This document shows positions 35,221 to 44,131 of a stretch of 64,000 bases of DNA, in pieces (positions within the stretch are counted from its first letter, which is position 1; each line of letters opens with the position of its first letter). The translations under genes and the position numbers were made by a program. Source of the DNA: Candidatus Methylomirabilota bacterium (GTDB lineage: Bacteria; Methylomirabilota; Methylomirabilia; Methylomirabilales; Methylomirabilaceae); contig PQAM01000010.1 of NCBI GenBank assembly GCA_003104975.1, forward strand, positions 186,001 through 250,000, read 5' to 3'. The notes beneath the pieces were generated by a model that was not told the DNA's origin, did not search any database, and saw only the letters and a list, made by a program, of their open reading frames with translations.

Positions 35221-36233
35221 GGCGTATCCCTCTCCGAAACAGGAAGCCTCTGAGATTCCAATTGGTGATCGGCTGTCAAGGCGTGATAGGGATCGGTCCC
35301 TTCCCACGCCGGGTTGACGTGTACGACGGCATCGGCCAGCCGAGGAATGTGATGGAACAGTTCGTGCCGTACGGTTTCAGCGATCTGGTGTCCTTCGGCG
35401 ACGGTCAAGCGAGGGTCGACCTCGATCGAGAGCTCGATCATCACATGATGTCCGATCCATCGGGCCCGCACCTCATCAACCCGGTGTACGCCGCCGACGC
35501 CGCCGGCGATCCGCTCGATCCGGCTGACCGTCTCCGGCTCGATGGCATCCATGATCCGTGCGAACACGTCACGGCCGGCCTCCCAGGCGATATACAGGAT
35601 GGCTGCGCCGATCAGAAGACCCATGAGCGGGTCGGCCCATGGAGCCCCCCAAAAGACCCCGAGGATACCGACGAACGCCCCGACCGAGGTCAATGCGTCG
35701 GCGCGGGAGTGCTGACCATCGGCGATCAACGCGGCGCTGCCGATCGTCCTTCCGACCCGGATCTTGTATATGGCCACCAGCTCATTGCCGACCGCGCCGA
35801 CCAGCGCCGCCGCCATTCCAAGCCCCAGGTGGGTCGTCGGCGTCCCGATGGACCACTTGTGTAGCGCGGCATAGCCCGCCAGGATCGCGCTGGCGGCGAT
35901 AAAAAGAATGATGGTCACGCCGGCGACGTCCTCGGCGCGGGCGTAGCCGTAGGTAAACCGTCGCGTCGCCAGACGGCGGGAGAGGGCGAAGGCGATCCAG
36001 AGCGGAATCGAGGTAAAGACATCGACCAGATTGTGAAGGGCATCGGCCAGGAGCGCCGCGCTTTGGCCGACCCACACCACCGCGATCTGCACGATACAGG
36101 TCGCCAGCAGGCCCACGCTGGAGATGACCAGCGCCCTGATCCCGGCATCAAGCGTCGCCGAGTCCGTCAATCGGTAACCGGCAGGATGGCTGCCGGCCCC
36201 CACTGAATGTGCGCCGACCATGGCCACGATCAC
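35217..36233 (-). CDS. cation diffusion facilitator (CDF) transporter
   Basis: A 338-residue inner-membrane metal exporter, six predicted helices followed by a cytoplasmic ferredoxin-like domain. Metal-site residues are in helix 2 (ALLADALHNLVDV, HxxxD pattern) and helix 5 (LIADGQHSRADAL). Zn, Fe, Mn and Co exporters are in this family and the metal is not predictable here. The GTG at 36233 directly follows the uvrD stop; the nearby ATG at 36221 is an alternative. Position at the head of gatCAB is probably just co-transcription. Confidence 0.9.
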   Translation of the reverse strand: MIVAMVGAHSVGAGSHPAGYRLTDSATLDAGIRALVISSVGLLATCIVQIAVVWVGQSAALLADALHNLVDVFTSIPLWIAFALSRRLATRRFTYGYARAEDVAGVTIILFIAASAILAGYAALHKWSIGTPTTHLGLGMAAALVGAVGNELVAIYKIRVGRTIGSAALIADGQHSRADALTSVGAFVGILGVFWGAPWADPLMGLLIGAAILYIAWEAGRDVFARIMDAIEPETVSRIERIAGGVGGVHRVDEVRARWIGHHVMIELSIEVDPRLTVAEGHQIAETVRHELFHHIPRLADAVVHVNPAWEGTDPYHALTADHQLESQRLPVSERDTP

Positions 36234-38528
36234 CTACGCCTGCTCCAGTTGAGCATACTTGACCATCAGCTTCTTATCACCGGCGCCGTTGAACCTCACG
36301 ACGACCTTCAGATCGTCGCCGCTGCCGGTTCGCTCCCGGATCACCCCGACGCCGAAGTCGGGATGTCGGATACGGGCGCCGGGGTAGAGGCGATCGACGA
36401 ACGGCTCGTCGTCGTCACGTCGGACACGGGAAACGATAGAGGGTGGGGGACCCGCCGATCGGGATTCCCAGGGATCGCGGACCTGCAGGACGTCCGGCGG
36501 GATTTCATCCAGGAATCGTGACGGGAGGTTAAAGCTCCGGTTGCCGTACAGACGGCGCTGTCGCGCCGACGCGAGATACAGCCGTCGCCTGGCCCTGGTC
36601 ATGCCGACATAACAGAGCCGCCGCTCCTCCTCCAGTTCCCGCTCATCGGGCATAGCAAGGGCGTGCGGGAAGATCCCCTCCTCCAGTCCGACTATCAGGA
36701 CCGTGTCAAACTCCAGGCCCTTGGCCGTATGAAGCGTCATGAGCGTCACCGCGCCCCGGCCATCAGCGTACTCATCGAGGTCGCTGATCAGGGCGACCGA
36801 GTCAAGGAACGCCGCCAGCCCGCCGTCTGCATTGCGCTCGGCAAACTCCTGGGCAGCGGTCACCATCTCCTTCAGGTTTTCCAGACGGTTCTCGGCCTCC
36901 GGCGTCCGCTCCTGCGCCAACTCCTCGGCGTACCCGGACCGAGTAATCAGTTCCGTGATCAGATCCGGAATCGGGACGACGGCCGATTGTGTCCGAACCT
37001 CTCCAATCAGGCGCAGCAATCCCTCCATAGCCGCCTGCTGCTTGGTGTTGAGCAGCTTCTCCCGTACTGCGCGTCCGCACGCCTCCCAGATCGTGGTCTT
37101 CCCTTGCATCGCCAGCAGTTCCAGCTTCGCGATCGTCGCCGGTCCGATCCCGCGGGCCGGCGCATTCACCAGTCGTTTGAAGCTGACGCTGTCGGCCGGA
37201 TTGACAACCCAACGCAGGTAGGCCAACAGATCCTTGATCTCTTTCCGTTCATAGAAGCGAAGCCCGCCCACGATGACGTACGGGATCAGGGCCTGCCGCA
37301 ACGCCTCCTCCAGGACCCGGGACTGTGCGTTGGTTCGATAGAAGATGGCATAGTCGTCGTAACCTGATCCGTCATCGGCGACCCGGCTTTGGATGGTGCG
37401 CGCAGCGAACAGGGCCTCATCGGTTTCGTCGAGCGCCCGATACAGGACGATCGGTTCGCCGACCTCGTTCTCGGTCCAGAGGATCTTTCCCTTTCGACCG
37501 TAGTTGTGCGCGACGACGCCGCCCGCCCCTTGGAGGATCTGCTGGGTCGATCGATAGTTCTGCTCCATCCGGATCACCGTACAACCCGGATGGTCCCGTT
37601 CGAAGTCTAGAATGTTGTTGAGATCTGCGCCGCGCCACCGATAGATCGACTGGTCGTCGTCGCCCACGACGCAGAGATTGCCATATCGGCTCGCCAGCAG
37701 ATGGATCAGGCGGTATTGGGCGTGGTTGGTATCCTGATACTCGTCCACCAGGATGTAGCGCCACAGGTCCTGATAGGCCGCCAACACCTCGGGATGGCGC
37801 TCGAAGAGGCGTACCGTCGCCATCAGCAGATCGTCGAAGTCGAGCGCCTGAAGGCCATCCAGCCGCTCCTGATACATAAGGTACAGTTTGGCGGTTCGCT
37901 CCTCCATTCGGTCGTTCGCCTGCACGGCATACTCCTCGGCGGAGAGGAGTTCATTCTTCGCGCGGCTGATGCGGGAGAGGATGGCGCGAGGGTTCAGAGA
38001 GCGCTCGGATAGATTCTGCGCTCGCAGACAGTCCCGCATGAGGCTCAACTGATCGCCGTCGTCATAGATAACAAAAGAACCCTTGATGCCCAGCGCCGCG
38101 CCATGCTTCCGCAAAATCCGGACGCAGGTAGAATGAAACGTCCCGACCCAGACCCCATCGATGCCCCATCCGCTCGTCCTGAGCCTGTCGAAGGATGCGG
38201 CTGGACTGCTCAGGGCAGGGCTCATATCGGTGTGTCCCAACAGATCCGCCACCCGCCGCTTCATCTCGCCGGCGGCCTTGTTCGTAAAGGTCACCGCCAG
38301 GATGTTCCAGGGCGGGACCCCGCAGTGGCCGATCAGATAGGCGATCCGCCGGGTGATCACCCGGGTCTTCCCCGAACCGGCCCCCGCCAGCACCAGGAGC
38401 GGTCCTTTGGTATGCAGGACCGCCTCCGCCTGTCGCGGGTTCAGATCGGTGATGATCGCGTGGGAGTTCACGTCAACATATCCCTCATTCGGCTGGTCGA
38501 TATACGCCAGTAATCCAGTCCTCATCAT
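36234..38528 (-). CDS. pcrA: UvrD/PcrA-type superfamily I DNA helicase
   Basis: A ~764-residue 3'-5' helicase for repair and replication-fork processing. The Q motif LNPRQAEAV and Walker A GAGSGKTRVITRR open the protein. DEYQDTNHAQYRL (motif II), GDDDQSIYRWRGAD (motif III), QNYRS (motif IV) and VTLMTLHTAKGLEFD (motif V) follow, and a Tudor-like C-terminal segment ends it. The start is uncertain: ATG at 38528 or a GTG ~60 bp further in. A repeat insertion adds AASFDRLRTSG just before the conserved VGTFHSTCVRIL. It heads the nine-gene minus-strand run. Confidence 0.93.
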   Translation of the reverse strand: MMRTGLLAYIDQPNEGYVDVNSHAIITDLNPRQAEAVLHTKGPLLVLAGAGSGKTRVITRRIAYLIGHCGVPPWNILAVTFTNKAAGEMKRRVADLLGHTDMSPALSSPAASFDRLRTSGWGIDGVWVGTFHSTCVRILRKHGAALGIKGSFVIYDDGDQLSLMRDCLRAQNLSERSLNPRAILSRISRAKNELLSAEEYAVQANDRMEERTAKLYLMYQERLDGLQALDFDDLLMATVRLFERHPEVLAAYQDLWRYILVDEYQDTNHAQYRLIHLLASRYGNLCVVGDDDQSIYRWRGADLNNILDFERDHPGCTVIRMEQNYRSTQQILQGAGGVVAHNYGRKGKILWTENEVGEPIVLYRALDETDEALFAARTIQSRVADDGSGYDDYAIFYRTNAQSRVLEEALRQALIPYVIVGGLRFYERKEIKDLLAYLRWVVNPADSVSFKRLVNAPARGIGPATIAKLELLAMQGKTTIWEACGRAVREKLLNTKQQAAMEGLLRLIGEVRTQSAVVPIPDLITELITRSGYAEELAQERTPEAENRLENLKEMVTAAQEFAERNADGGLAAFLDSVALISDLDEYADGRGAVTLMTLHTAKGLEFDTVLIVGLEEGIFPHALAMPDERELEEERRLCYVGMTRARRRLYLASARQRRLYGNRSFNLPSRFLDEIPPDVLQVRDPWESRSAGPPPSIVSRVRRDDDEPFVDRLYPGARIRHPDFGVGVIRERTGSGDDLKVVVRFNGAGDKKLMVKYAQLEQA
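38170..38200. repeat. dispersed repeat (family C) inside pcrA
   Basis: CCGCTCGTCCTGAGCCTGTCG followed by AAGGATGCGG, a widespread palindromic intergenic motif, is read in frame within the helicase. A related copy (CGCCCTTCGACAAGCTCAGG) lies at 51415-51442. Confidence 0.75.
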
Positions 38529-38608
38529 AGGCGAACCCGCCCCATGCGACAAGCGAATTTCGCGCGTGCAGCCTCGCCTATCATCGCGTCGCAATTCACA
38601 ATACTGGG

Positions 38609-38695
38609 CGTCATTCCCGCGCAAGCGGGAATCCAGAAACGCACTGGATTCCAGAGCCTGTCCCGGACTCGATCCGGGGCCAAACCCGGAATGAT
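38609..38695. repeat. palindromic repeat, family A, copy 3
   Basis: CGTCATTCCCGCGCAAGCGGGAATCCAG at one end (20-base core CGTCATTCCCGCGCAAGCGG) and CCCGGAATGATA at the other, about 87 bp. It resembles the copies at 8905 and 13695 and lies between pcrA and the DUF6602 gene. The gap 38696-38943 shows no other feature. Confidence 0.8.
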
Positions 38696-38943
38696 ACGCT
38701 GCCCTTGACGTAGGTGGTCATGTATCGCATTGCGTTCCAGGGAAGAAGAGACCAGCCTGAGCCAGGACGTCAAGCGCGCGAAGCGGCTTGCCTGGCCCTG
38801 CAGCGTTCACCAGCCAATAGCATGTCATTGAAAATCTTGACAAGCCAATGGAAACGCCGGAGAATCGCCGCAACCGTCAGAGACTATTACGAATAAGGCA
38901 CAAGGGTGACCAATCTACTCAATCGTTCGGTAGTGACAAGTTC

Positions 38944-39924
38944 ATGAGTGAAACACCTAACGACGGCTGGCTGCGCCTCCTCCATTCCTGGTCGGAGGAA
39001 CTGTTGTCGGCGACCGACCGGATTCACTATCTCATCGGCAACCGCCATCAGCTTACGAAGGGCAGTTACCGGGAAGCGTTACTTCGCAGACTTCTTCGCC
39101 GTGTTCTACCCGATCGGTTCCGAGTTTCGACGGGGTTTATCTATCGGTGGAGCGAACAGCCCACCCGCCAACTGGATATCGTAGTCTGGGACGCGCAAAG
39201 ATGCTCCGCGCTGTTGGAAGAAGGCGAACTCGCGATCCTTTCTGTCGAATCCGTCGCTGCGATCATCGAGGTGAAATCGATCTTGAACGCTGCGGAACTA
39301 CGCGACGCCCTCGCACTCTTGAGCCCGCCATGGTGGGTGAATTGGCGATACACCTCGCAGAGTTCTCGTGCTGGCCTCGTGCAACAGGTGCCCGATGTTC
39401 CGTTTCGTGGAGTCTTTGCTTTCACCAGTGATTTTGGCAGCGGGGGTACCACTAGCAGCATATTTTCGGAGCTTACGGAATTCTATCGTGAGCGGTTCGG
39501 CGAGGATGCCAAGAATGCGTTAGAGCATTCCGGGGAGGACTTGCGATGGATAAATATGGTTGATGCAATATGCGTTGCCGACGGACCCTCTTTGGAACAA
39601 ACACATGTGATGGTTGAGTGCGAGCACGGATCCTACAACGCTCCGGGGTTTGCTGCGTACGGCCAGCATCCGACTGGCGCTCGCGTGTCGATTGGCCGGT
39701 TTTGCATGTATCTGCTCCGGCATTTAACTGGCTGGTTCGGAGCCGAGGCGGCTCGGAAGACGCTGGATTCAGCCGCGGCTGTAGAGATTCCCGGTGTTTG
39801 CTCCTTCGGGCGCTTTCCCGCGCGTCCGAACCGTGTATGCCTCTTTGGATCCGAGGTTCCTTCCAAGTCCTTGTGGTACCCGGATCCTCCGCTATGGGAC
39901 ATCTCACCTGTACAAGAGGAATGA
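38944..39924 (+). CDS. DUF6602-like protein with predicted nuclease-type fold
   Basis: A 326-residue protein. Residues ~30-130 resemble DUF6602: RHQLTKGSYREALLRRLLRR, LPDRFRVSTGFIY, then QLDIVVWD and SVAAIIEVKSIL. The D...ExK spacing is the pattern of PD-(D/E)xK nuclease-like folds, so an endonuclease or DNA-binding defence role is possible. The remaining ~190 residues are not recognised. The ATG at 38944 is chosen; a frame open from 38848 adds an Arg-rich tail. It is isolated on the plus strand next to repeats, typical of accessory genes. Confidence 0.6.
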   Translation: MSETPNDGWLRLLHSWSEELLSATDRIHYLIGNRHQLTKGSYREALLRRLLRRVLPDRFRVSTGFIYRWSEQPTRQLDIVVWDAQRCSALLEEGELAILSVESVAAIIEVKSILNAAELRDALALLSPPWWVNWRYTSQSSRAGLVQQVPDVPFRGVFAFTSDFGSGGTTSSIFSELTEFYRERFGEDAKNALEHSGEDLRWINMVDAICVADGPSLEQTHVMVECEHGSYNAPGFAAYGQHPTGARVSIGRFCMYLLRHLTGWFGAEAARKTLDSAAAVEIPGVCSFGRFPARPNRVCLFGSEVPSKSLWYPDPPLWDISPVQEE

Positions 39925-40044
39925 ACGCTCACTAAAGGGAAAGGTACGGTCCAACAAAGGCCATGGGCTTAACGCGCAAAAAGACGCGTGGCAGTGAGGG
40001 CTAGTGTCGGCTGCAGTAAACGCATTCCCCATGGGAGGCGAATC

Positions 40045-40599
40045 ATGAGATTGTTCCTCGTTACATTCTGGTTCCTGTTGACATGCTCGGTTGCTGCAGC
40101 TCAGGAACAAAGCGAACAGCCGAGGAGACCGGCCACAAAACTCGAAGCGTTCCAGGCGCGAACCGGTGTGGTGTTGATCCGTGGGTACACACCCGTTGGA
40201 ATGATCCGTGGTATTGGTGCCACCATCACGGTAGACGCCAGAGAGTTTCGCGACGCTGGGAACCCGAACTCACGCGCCACCGGCATCTCGATAGCGGTGA
40301 AAGAAACCGGCCGTCTGGAGCGTGAAAATACGTCGTTTGTAGATGCGGACGAGATCGAGTCGCTGCTGAAGGGTATCGAATACATTGCAAAGATAAGCAG
40401 AGACGCCACGATGCATGTAAACTTCGAGGCAGAGTACAGAACGAAAGGAGATCTCCGCATTACGGTTTACAACCAGACAAGTGGGAAGATTTCGGCGGCA
40501 ATAACAAGCGGGACGATCGGTCGTACGCAGGCCTTCATCGAGATGCGAGATCTGGAAGACCTTCAAGGGTTCATTACCGAGGCAAGGGCCAAACTCTGA
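40045..40599 (+). CDS. hypothetical secreted protein
   Basis: A 184-residue protein with a clear signal peptide (MRLFLVTFWFLLTCSVAAAQ) and a soluble alpha-beta domain. No family is recognised. Repeating hydrophobic strands (GVVLIRGYTPVGMIRGIGATITVDA, written here in part as GVVLIRGYTPVG) and a GDLRITVYNQTSGKISAAI segment suggest a small beta-sandwich. The GGGAGGCG site before the ATG at 40045 supports this start. Confidence 0.65.
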   Translation: MRLFLVTFWFLLTCSVAAAQEQSEQPRRPATKLEAFQARTGVVLIRGYTPVGMIRGIGATITVDAREFRDAGNPNSRATGISIAVKETGRLERENTSFVDADEIESLLKGIEYIAKISRDATMHVNFEAEYRTKGDLRITVYNQTSGKISAAITSGTIGRTQAFIEMRDLEDLQGFITEARAKL

Positions 40600-40709
40600 A
40601 GATGCAGGACTGTCGAACCTGAATGAACGCGACGGCAGCTTCTCGCTCCTGAGCCGCGCAGGTTATCATGTGCGCGGGACAGTCGCCGTCAGGATTTGAG
40701 GCTTAACTC

Positions 40710-41282
40710 ATGGCACGATTTTTCCCCAGGGTAAACAAGGAGGCGGTACCCTCGATGGTCTTTGTGGATGGTGAGAACCTTGCCGTCCGGTACGGCAATC
40801 TCCTGCGCTCCAAGTCTGAAAGCGCTCCAACACATGTGATCTACGAGCCTGGCGTGTATGTATGGTCCACAGGTCTCAATAATATATGTTACTGGAATGG
40901 CGTTATACGCCGCCACTATTACACCTCAGTAGGGGGTGACGCCGCCAAGATTACAGAAACCATTGACATGCTAAAGGCCGCTGGCATCCAAGCTCCGAAC
41001 GTCTTCAAGAAGACAAAGAACAAGGGGTCCAAGCGAGTAGACATTTCGCTGGCTACGGACATGCTCACGCATGCTGCTCGAAAGAATTACGAGATTGCAG
41101 TGCTCGTAGCAGGCGACGAAGACTACGTGCCCTTGGTCGAAGCTGTTAAGGGCGAAGGTCGGCGCGTAGTTCTGTGGTTTGTCTCCGACGGCCTTAGTCC
41201 ATCACTCAAAAGGGCTGCCGACTTCTTTGCCCCCCTTGACGAGGTGCTGCTGTCGCCTAACATTGACCCCGGATGGAAATAG
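40710..41282 (+). CDS. NYN-domain (LabA/DUF88-type) PIN-like protein
   Basis: A 190-residue protein with the NYN fold, a PIN-like predicted RNase. The first acidic motif is MVFVDGENLAVRYGN, and the later ones are GSKRVDISLATDMLTHAARKN (read as VDISLATDML) and VLVAGDEDYVPLVEAVKGEG. The spacing of these Asp residues is that of catalytically competent members. It has no obvious partner gene. Targets are unknown. Confidence 0.85.
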   Translation: MARFFPRVNKEAVPSMVFVDGENLAVRYGNLLRSKSESAPTHVIYEPGVYVWSTGLNNICYWNGVIRRHYYTSVGGDAAKITETIDMLKAAGIQAPNVFKKTKNKGSKRVDISLATDMLTHAARKNYEIAVLVAGDEDYVPLVEAVKGEGRRVVLWFVSDGLSPSLKRAADFFAPLDEVLLSPNIDPGWK

Positions 41283-41734
41283 AACCGTCTAATCAATAAC
41301 CCATACGTGGGTGGCGCACCCATGGCCATAAACACGTCCCTTTGCCTCCGTCATTGCGAGCGACCAGCGGGAGCGCGGCAATCTCACCGTGGTTGTCCTG
41401 AAGGACTGTGAGATTGCTTCGGCTTCGCCTCGCAATGACACGAGAGACTTTCAAAGCAATAAGGATCGAGACGACCGCGGCGCTGGATCGGCATCGTCTC
41501 AAGCCAATACGCGAGCAGCCCGAGGCGGCAGGGCGGCGTCGAGAGGGGAGAGGTTGGGGGGTTGGGCGTTAGCGAATACGAGAGAACTAGAAGCAGGTCG
41601 TCAGAAATAAGTCAGAAGCCTGTCTGCGGCGCTCTTAGAGAATTGACTAAATCGCCATACGTCTCGCGGCCGTATGGTATGCTATCTGAGAGGAAGTGCG
41701 ACCACAGTCAATGCGCAGAAAAGTGAGGGAGTAT
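41283..41734. other. intergenic region with a second repeat family
   Basis: A 452-bp gap. Its main feature is the CGTCATTGCGAG element at 41349-41440. A purine-rich stretch (GAGAGGGGAGAGGTTGGGG, ~41540) follows, then the leader of hicB. No gene is supported. Confidence 0.7.
41349..41440. repeat. palindromic repeat, family B
   Basis: CGTCATTGCGAGCG to CGCAATGAC, about 92 bp, with terminal inverted repeats and inner AATCTCACCG/AGATTGCTTCGG arms. It is a well-known type of dispersed bacterial palindrome, seen once in this window. Confidence 0.8.
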
Positions 41735-41932
41735 ATGAAGTACAAAGTCGTTCTTCGGGAATCTGAAGAGGGGTTCAGCGTTTCATGCCCTGGCTTACCA
41801 GGGTGCTGGTCGCAGGGGAAAACAGAGGAGGAGGCCCTTGCCAATATCCGCGAGGCCATTCGGGAGTATTTGGAGGCCCGTGACGCGGTGATGAAGGACC
41901 AGGAGACCCGCGAGGTCGAGGTGATCGTTTAA
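41735..41932 (+). CDS. hicB: HicB-family antitoxin
   Basis: A 65-residue HicB-type protein: MKYKVVLRESEEGFSVSCPG, LPGCWSQGKTEEEALANIREAI, the partly degraded RNase H-like fold of HicB. No C-terminal DNA-binding domain is present, so it is the short form. The ATG at 41735 is preceded by GAGGGAGT. hicA follows 2 bp later, giving the order antitoxin then toxin. Confidence 0.85.
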   Translation: MKYKVVLRESEEGFSVSCPGLPGCWSQGKTEEEALANIREAIREYLEARDAVMKDQETREVEVIV

Positions 41933-41934
41933 CC

Positions 41935-42150
41935 GTGCCGAAGCTGCCGGGTATCAGTCACCTTCATGCGGTGCGCGCCTTTGAGAAGGCAGGATTTCGG
42001 ATCATTCGTGGAGGCAAGCACATCATGATGTCCGATGGGATCCGCATCCTCACCATCCCGCGTCATAATCCGGTAAACGCCTACACCATGGGCGGGCTCG
42101 TGGTGGACGCCGGCCTGACGATCGATCAGTTCAAAGAGCTACTACGGTGA
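41935..42150 (+). CDS. hicA: HicA-family mRNA interferase toxin
   Basis: A 71-residue HicA: a dsRBD-like fold with AFEKAGFRIIRGGKHIMMS, where His in GGKHIMM is the presumed catalytic residue, followed by LTIPRHNPV and LVVDAGLTIDQFKELL. It starts with GTG 2 bp after hicB. Functional pairing with HicB is supported by adjacency. Confidence 0.87.
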   Translation: MPKLPGISHLHAVRAFEKAGFRIIRGGKHIMMSDGIRILTIPRHNPVNAYTMGGLVVDAGLTIDQFKELLR

Positions 42151-42236
42151 AATAAGAGAGTCGTCGTTGCAAATAAGGCGGTGTAACAGGAGAGGGGCCA
42201 GAGAGGCGCTTTTATCCCGATAACGCTTGCTACCCG

Positions 42237-42494
42237 CTACACCGAGATGGCTTCGCGGTCCATTTCGATTTTTGAGACCCGATATCCGGCGCGTTCGACA
42301 TCGCAGATCGCCGAAGCGATAGCGGCCTGCAATGATTCCGCCGTGCGCTCAAACAGCAATTCGATGCCGTCGGCATGTCCACGGATCGACGCATCAGTGC
42401 ACCCTGCGTTGCCCAGCGCATCGGTGGCATCGAGGATGTCATCAGGTGTTAGGGCCGACGTTCTGATAATCACGGAGAATTGATACGCGGTCAT
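42237..42494 (-). CDS. small protein of an unnamed two-gene pair, downstream member
   Basis: An 85-residue acidic protein, MTAYQFSVIIRTSALTPDDI, DATDALGNAGCTDASIRG, FERTAESLQAAIASAICDVE. Two alpha-beta units are suggested. I believe this protein recurs next to homologues of its upstream neighbour in other genomes, but I know no name or function. It starts 21 bp after the stop of the basic 75-residue gene; the acidic/basic pairing is reminiscent of toxin-antitoxin modules. Confidence 0.6.
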   Translation of the reverse strand: MTAYQFSVIIRTSALTPDDILDATDALGNAGCTDASIRGHADGIELLFERTAESLQAAIASAICDVERAGYRVSKIEMDREAISV

Positions 42495-42515
42495 CCTTAA
42501 GGTCTCCTGTTACGC

Positions 42516-42743
42516 TTATACACCAGCGCACCGGTCCACCGTGCGTCGAATGTCTCGCGCGTGCTTTTCGGGGTTCCTCGGGGTAGAATAAATCGCCATC
42601 CAGCACGCTCGATGTCCCAAGGAGCAGAAGATAACACCCCACGCATGGGCACGCGGACCGGACTTTCTGATCGTCCATCCTTGCTCTTCCGCGTATTTCA
42701 AAGCTTCGCGAATGTACCGATCCGCATGGTTAGCCACTGGCAT
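42516..42743 (-). CDS. small basic protein of an unnamed two-gene pair, upstream member
   Basis: A 75-residue protein: MPVANHADRYIREALKYAEE, then WTIRKSGPRAHAWGVIFC and AIYSTPRNPEKHARDIRRTV. Cys and His residues (FCSLGHRAC) may bind metal. The layout (helix, beta hairpin with RxSGPRAHxWG) is distantly like HicA, but no clear homology can be claimed. The ATG at 42743 fits the expected conserved start; the upstream frame is unconserved. Confidence 0.6.
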   Translation of the reverse strand: MPVANHADRYIREALKYAEEQGWTIRKSGPRAHAWGVIFCSLGHRACWMAIYSTPRNPEKHARDIRRTVDRCAGV

Positions 42744-42960
42744 CGCTGATCTTCTGGCTGCTGGTGTCTCGAGCGTCGCTATTATAGCACGCCTGCATGA
42801 TCGAGCGAAGCGAAGGCGTCGTAAGTGACAAAAATAGGAGGCTGAGCCGGAATAGGCACCCTTCGAGAAAAGCGTCACCAAGCACCTTGACGCTACCGGG
42901 TAGATGCCGCTAGAATTGCATCACAACGATGCACTATCTGCAACATTGTAGGAGGCGCCA

Positions 42961-43218
42961 ATGAAGGCAATCACATTACGAAACCTTCCGCCTGAGCTTA
43001 CCCGGATCATCCGCCGGAAGGCCGATGAGCAACATGCGAGCATCAACAAAGTGGTCATCAGTCTTCTGGAAAAAAGCGTGGGTGTCCGAGGCAAGAAGCA
43101 CGAAATGGTCCTGCACCACGATCTGGATGCGCTAGCCGGATCATGGTCGCGCGAAGAGGCAGCCGCCTTTAACAAGGCCCTAGCTAAGCAGCGTACCATT
43201 GATCCGGATCTGTGGTGA
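42961..43218 (+). CDS. FitA-like ribbon-helix-helix antitoxin
   Basis: An 85-residue antitoxin. The N-terminus MKAITLRNLPPELTRIIRRKADEQHASINKVV (in part KAITLRNLPPEL) is an RHH DNA-binding fold as in FitA/VapB. The C-terminal half would wrap the PIN toxin. GGAGGCGCC precedes the ATG. Its stop overlaps the toxin start (TGATG). Autoregulation by binding upstream is typical of the family. Confidence 0.85.
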   Translation: MKAITLRNLPPELTRIIRRKADEQHASINKVVISLLEKSVGVRGKKHEMVLHHDLDALAGSWSREEAAAFNKALAKQRTIDPDLW

Positions 43219-43619
43219 TGATGCGGGTGATAGTCGATACATCGGCCTACTCGGCGTTTATGCGAGGTCATCAGGACCTCACGCATGCACTCCAGCAGGC
43301 CGACGAAATCTATCTCAATCCCGTTATTATAGGCGAACTGCTCGCCGGTTTTATGCGAGGACGGCACAGAAAAAAGAACCAAATGGAGCTGGATCAGTTC
43401 GTGACATCACCACGGGTGAGCATCGTGGATGTCAATGAGGAAACCGCCGAGAGGTACGCGGTGATCCTCAATGCGCTCTGGAAGGCGGGCACGCCGATAC
43501 CTACCAACGATATCTGGATCGCGGCCAGCGCCATGCAGCACGGGTGTCGCCTTTTGACTGTGGATGCGCATTATCAGAAGGTCGACCAAATCCTCGTGGA
43601 GTATTTTGAGGTCTACTGA
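43218..43619 (+). CDS. vapC: VapC-like PIN-domain toxin
   Basis: A 133-residue PIN ribonuclease. Acidic residues expected for Mg binding are in VIVDTSAYSAF (Asp), NPVIIGELLAGF (Glu) and TPIPTNDIWIAASAM (Asp), followed by GCRLLTVDAHYQKV (Asp). The ATG at 43218 overlaps the antitoxin stop; GTGs at 43212 and 43215 are alternatives. Pairing with the upstream RHH gene makes a type II toxin-antitoxin module. Confidence 0.88.
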   Translation: MMRVIVDTSAYSAFMRGHQDLTHALQQADEIYLNPVIIGELLAGFMRGRHRKKNQMELDQFVTSPRVSIVDVNEETAERYAVILNALWKAGTPIPTNDIWIAASAMQHGCRLLTVDAHYQKVDQILVEYFEVY

Positions 43620-43700
43620 TACTATGCGAAGCTGAAGTGGAGGCACGCGAGGACGGTGCAGTCAGATTCGATTAGAGTGAGCGTGATGTGAGGCCGAGCG

Positions 43701-44048
43701 GTGTACTATCTGACAAAACTGATTGTGACCTGCGCGCTGATCGTCGCCATCTCCGAGGTGGCCAAGCGAAGCTCCCTGGTCGCGGCGGTCTTGGCCTCAC
43801 TCCCGCTGGTGTCGGTGTTGGCCATGGTCTGGCTGTACCTGGATACGCGAGATGTTGATAAAGTGGCGGGGCTCGCGCGCAACATCTTCTGGCTGGTTAT
43901 CCCCTCGTTGCTGCTGTTTTTCAGCTTCCCGATTCTGCTGCGAGGCGGCATCAACTTCTTTGTCAGCCTTTCCGTCTCCATTGGCGTGACGGTAGCCGGC
44001 TACTTCCTGATGGTGCTTGTATTGCAAAAACTTGGGGTCCAGCTCTAG
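43701..44048 (+). CDS. DUF3147-like small membrane protein
   Basis: A 115-residue inner-membrane protein with four predicted helices (YYLTKLIVTCALIVAISEVAK, read as YYLTKLIVTCALIVAI; LASLPLVSVLAMVWLYLDTRD; WLVIPSLLLFFSFPILLRGG; GVTVAGYFLMVLVL). It resembles DUF3147. No function is known. It starts with GTG after a GAGGCCGAG site. Confidence 0.7.
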   Translation: MYYLTKLIVTCALIVAISEVAKRSSLVAAVLASLPLVSVLAMVWLYLDTRDVDKVAGLARNIFWLVIPSLLLFFSFPILLRGGINFFVSLSVSIGVTVAGYFLMVLVLQKLGVQL

Positions 44049-44131
44049 GGCGACTTACCCGGAGAGTCCATGAGGAAGGCTGAACGAGCAAAAGGCATGA
44101 GACATTTCAGCGGCTGTACAGGAAAGCCTGA

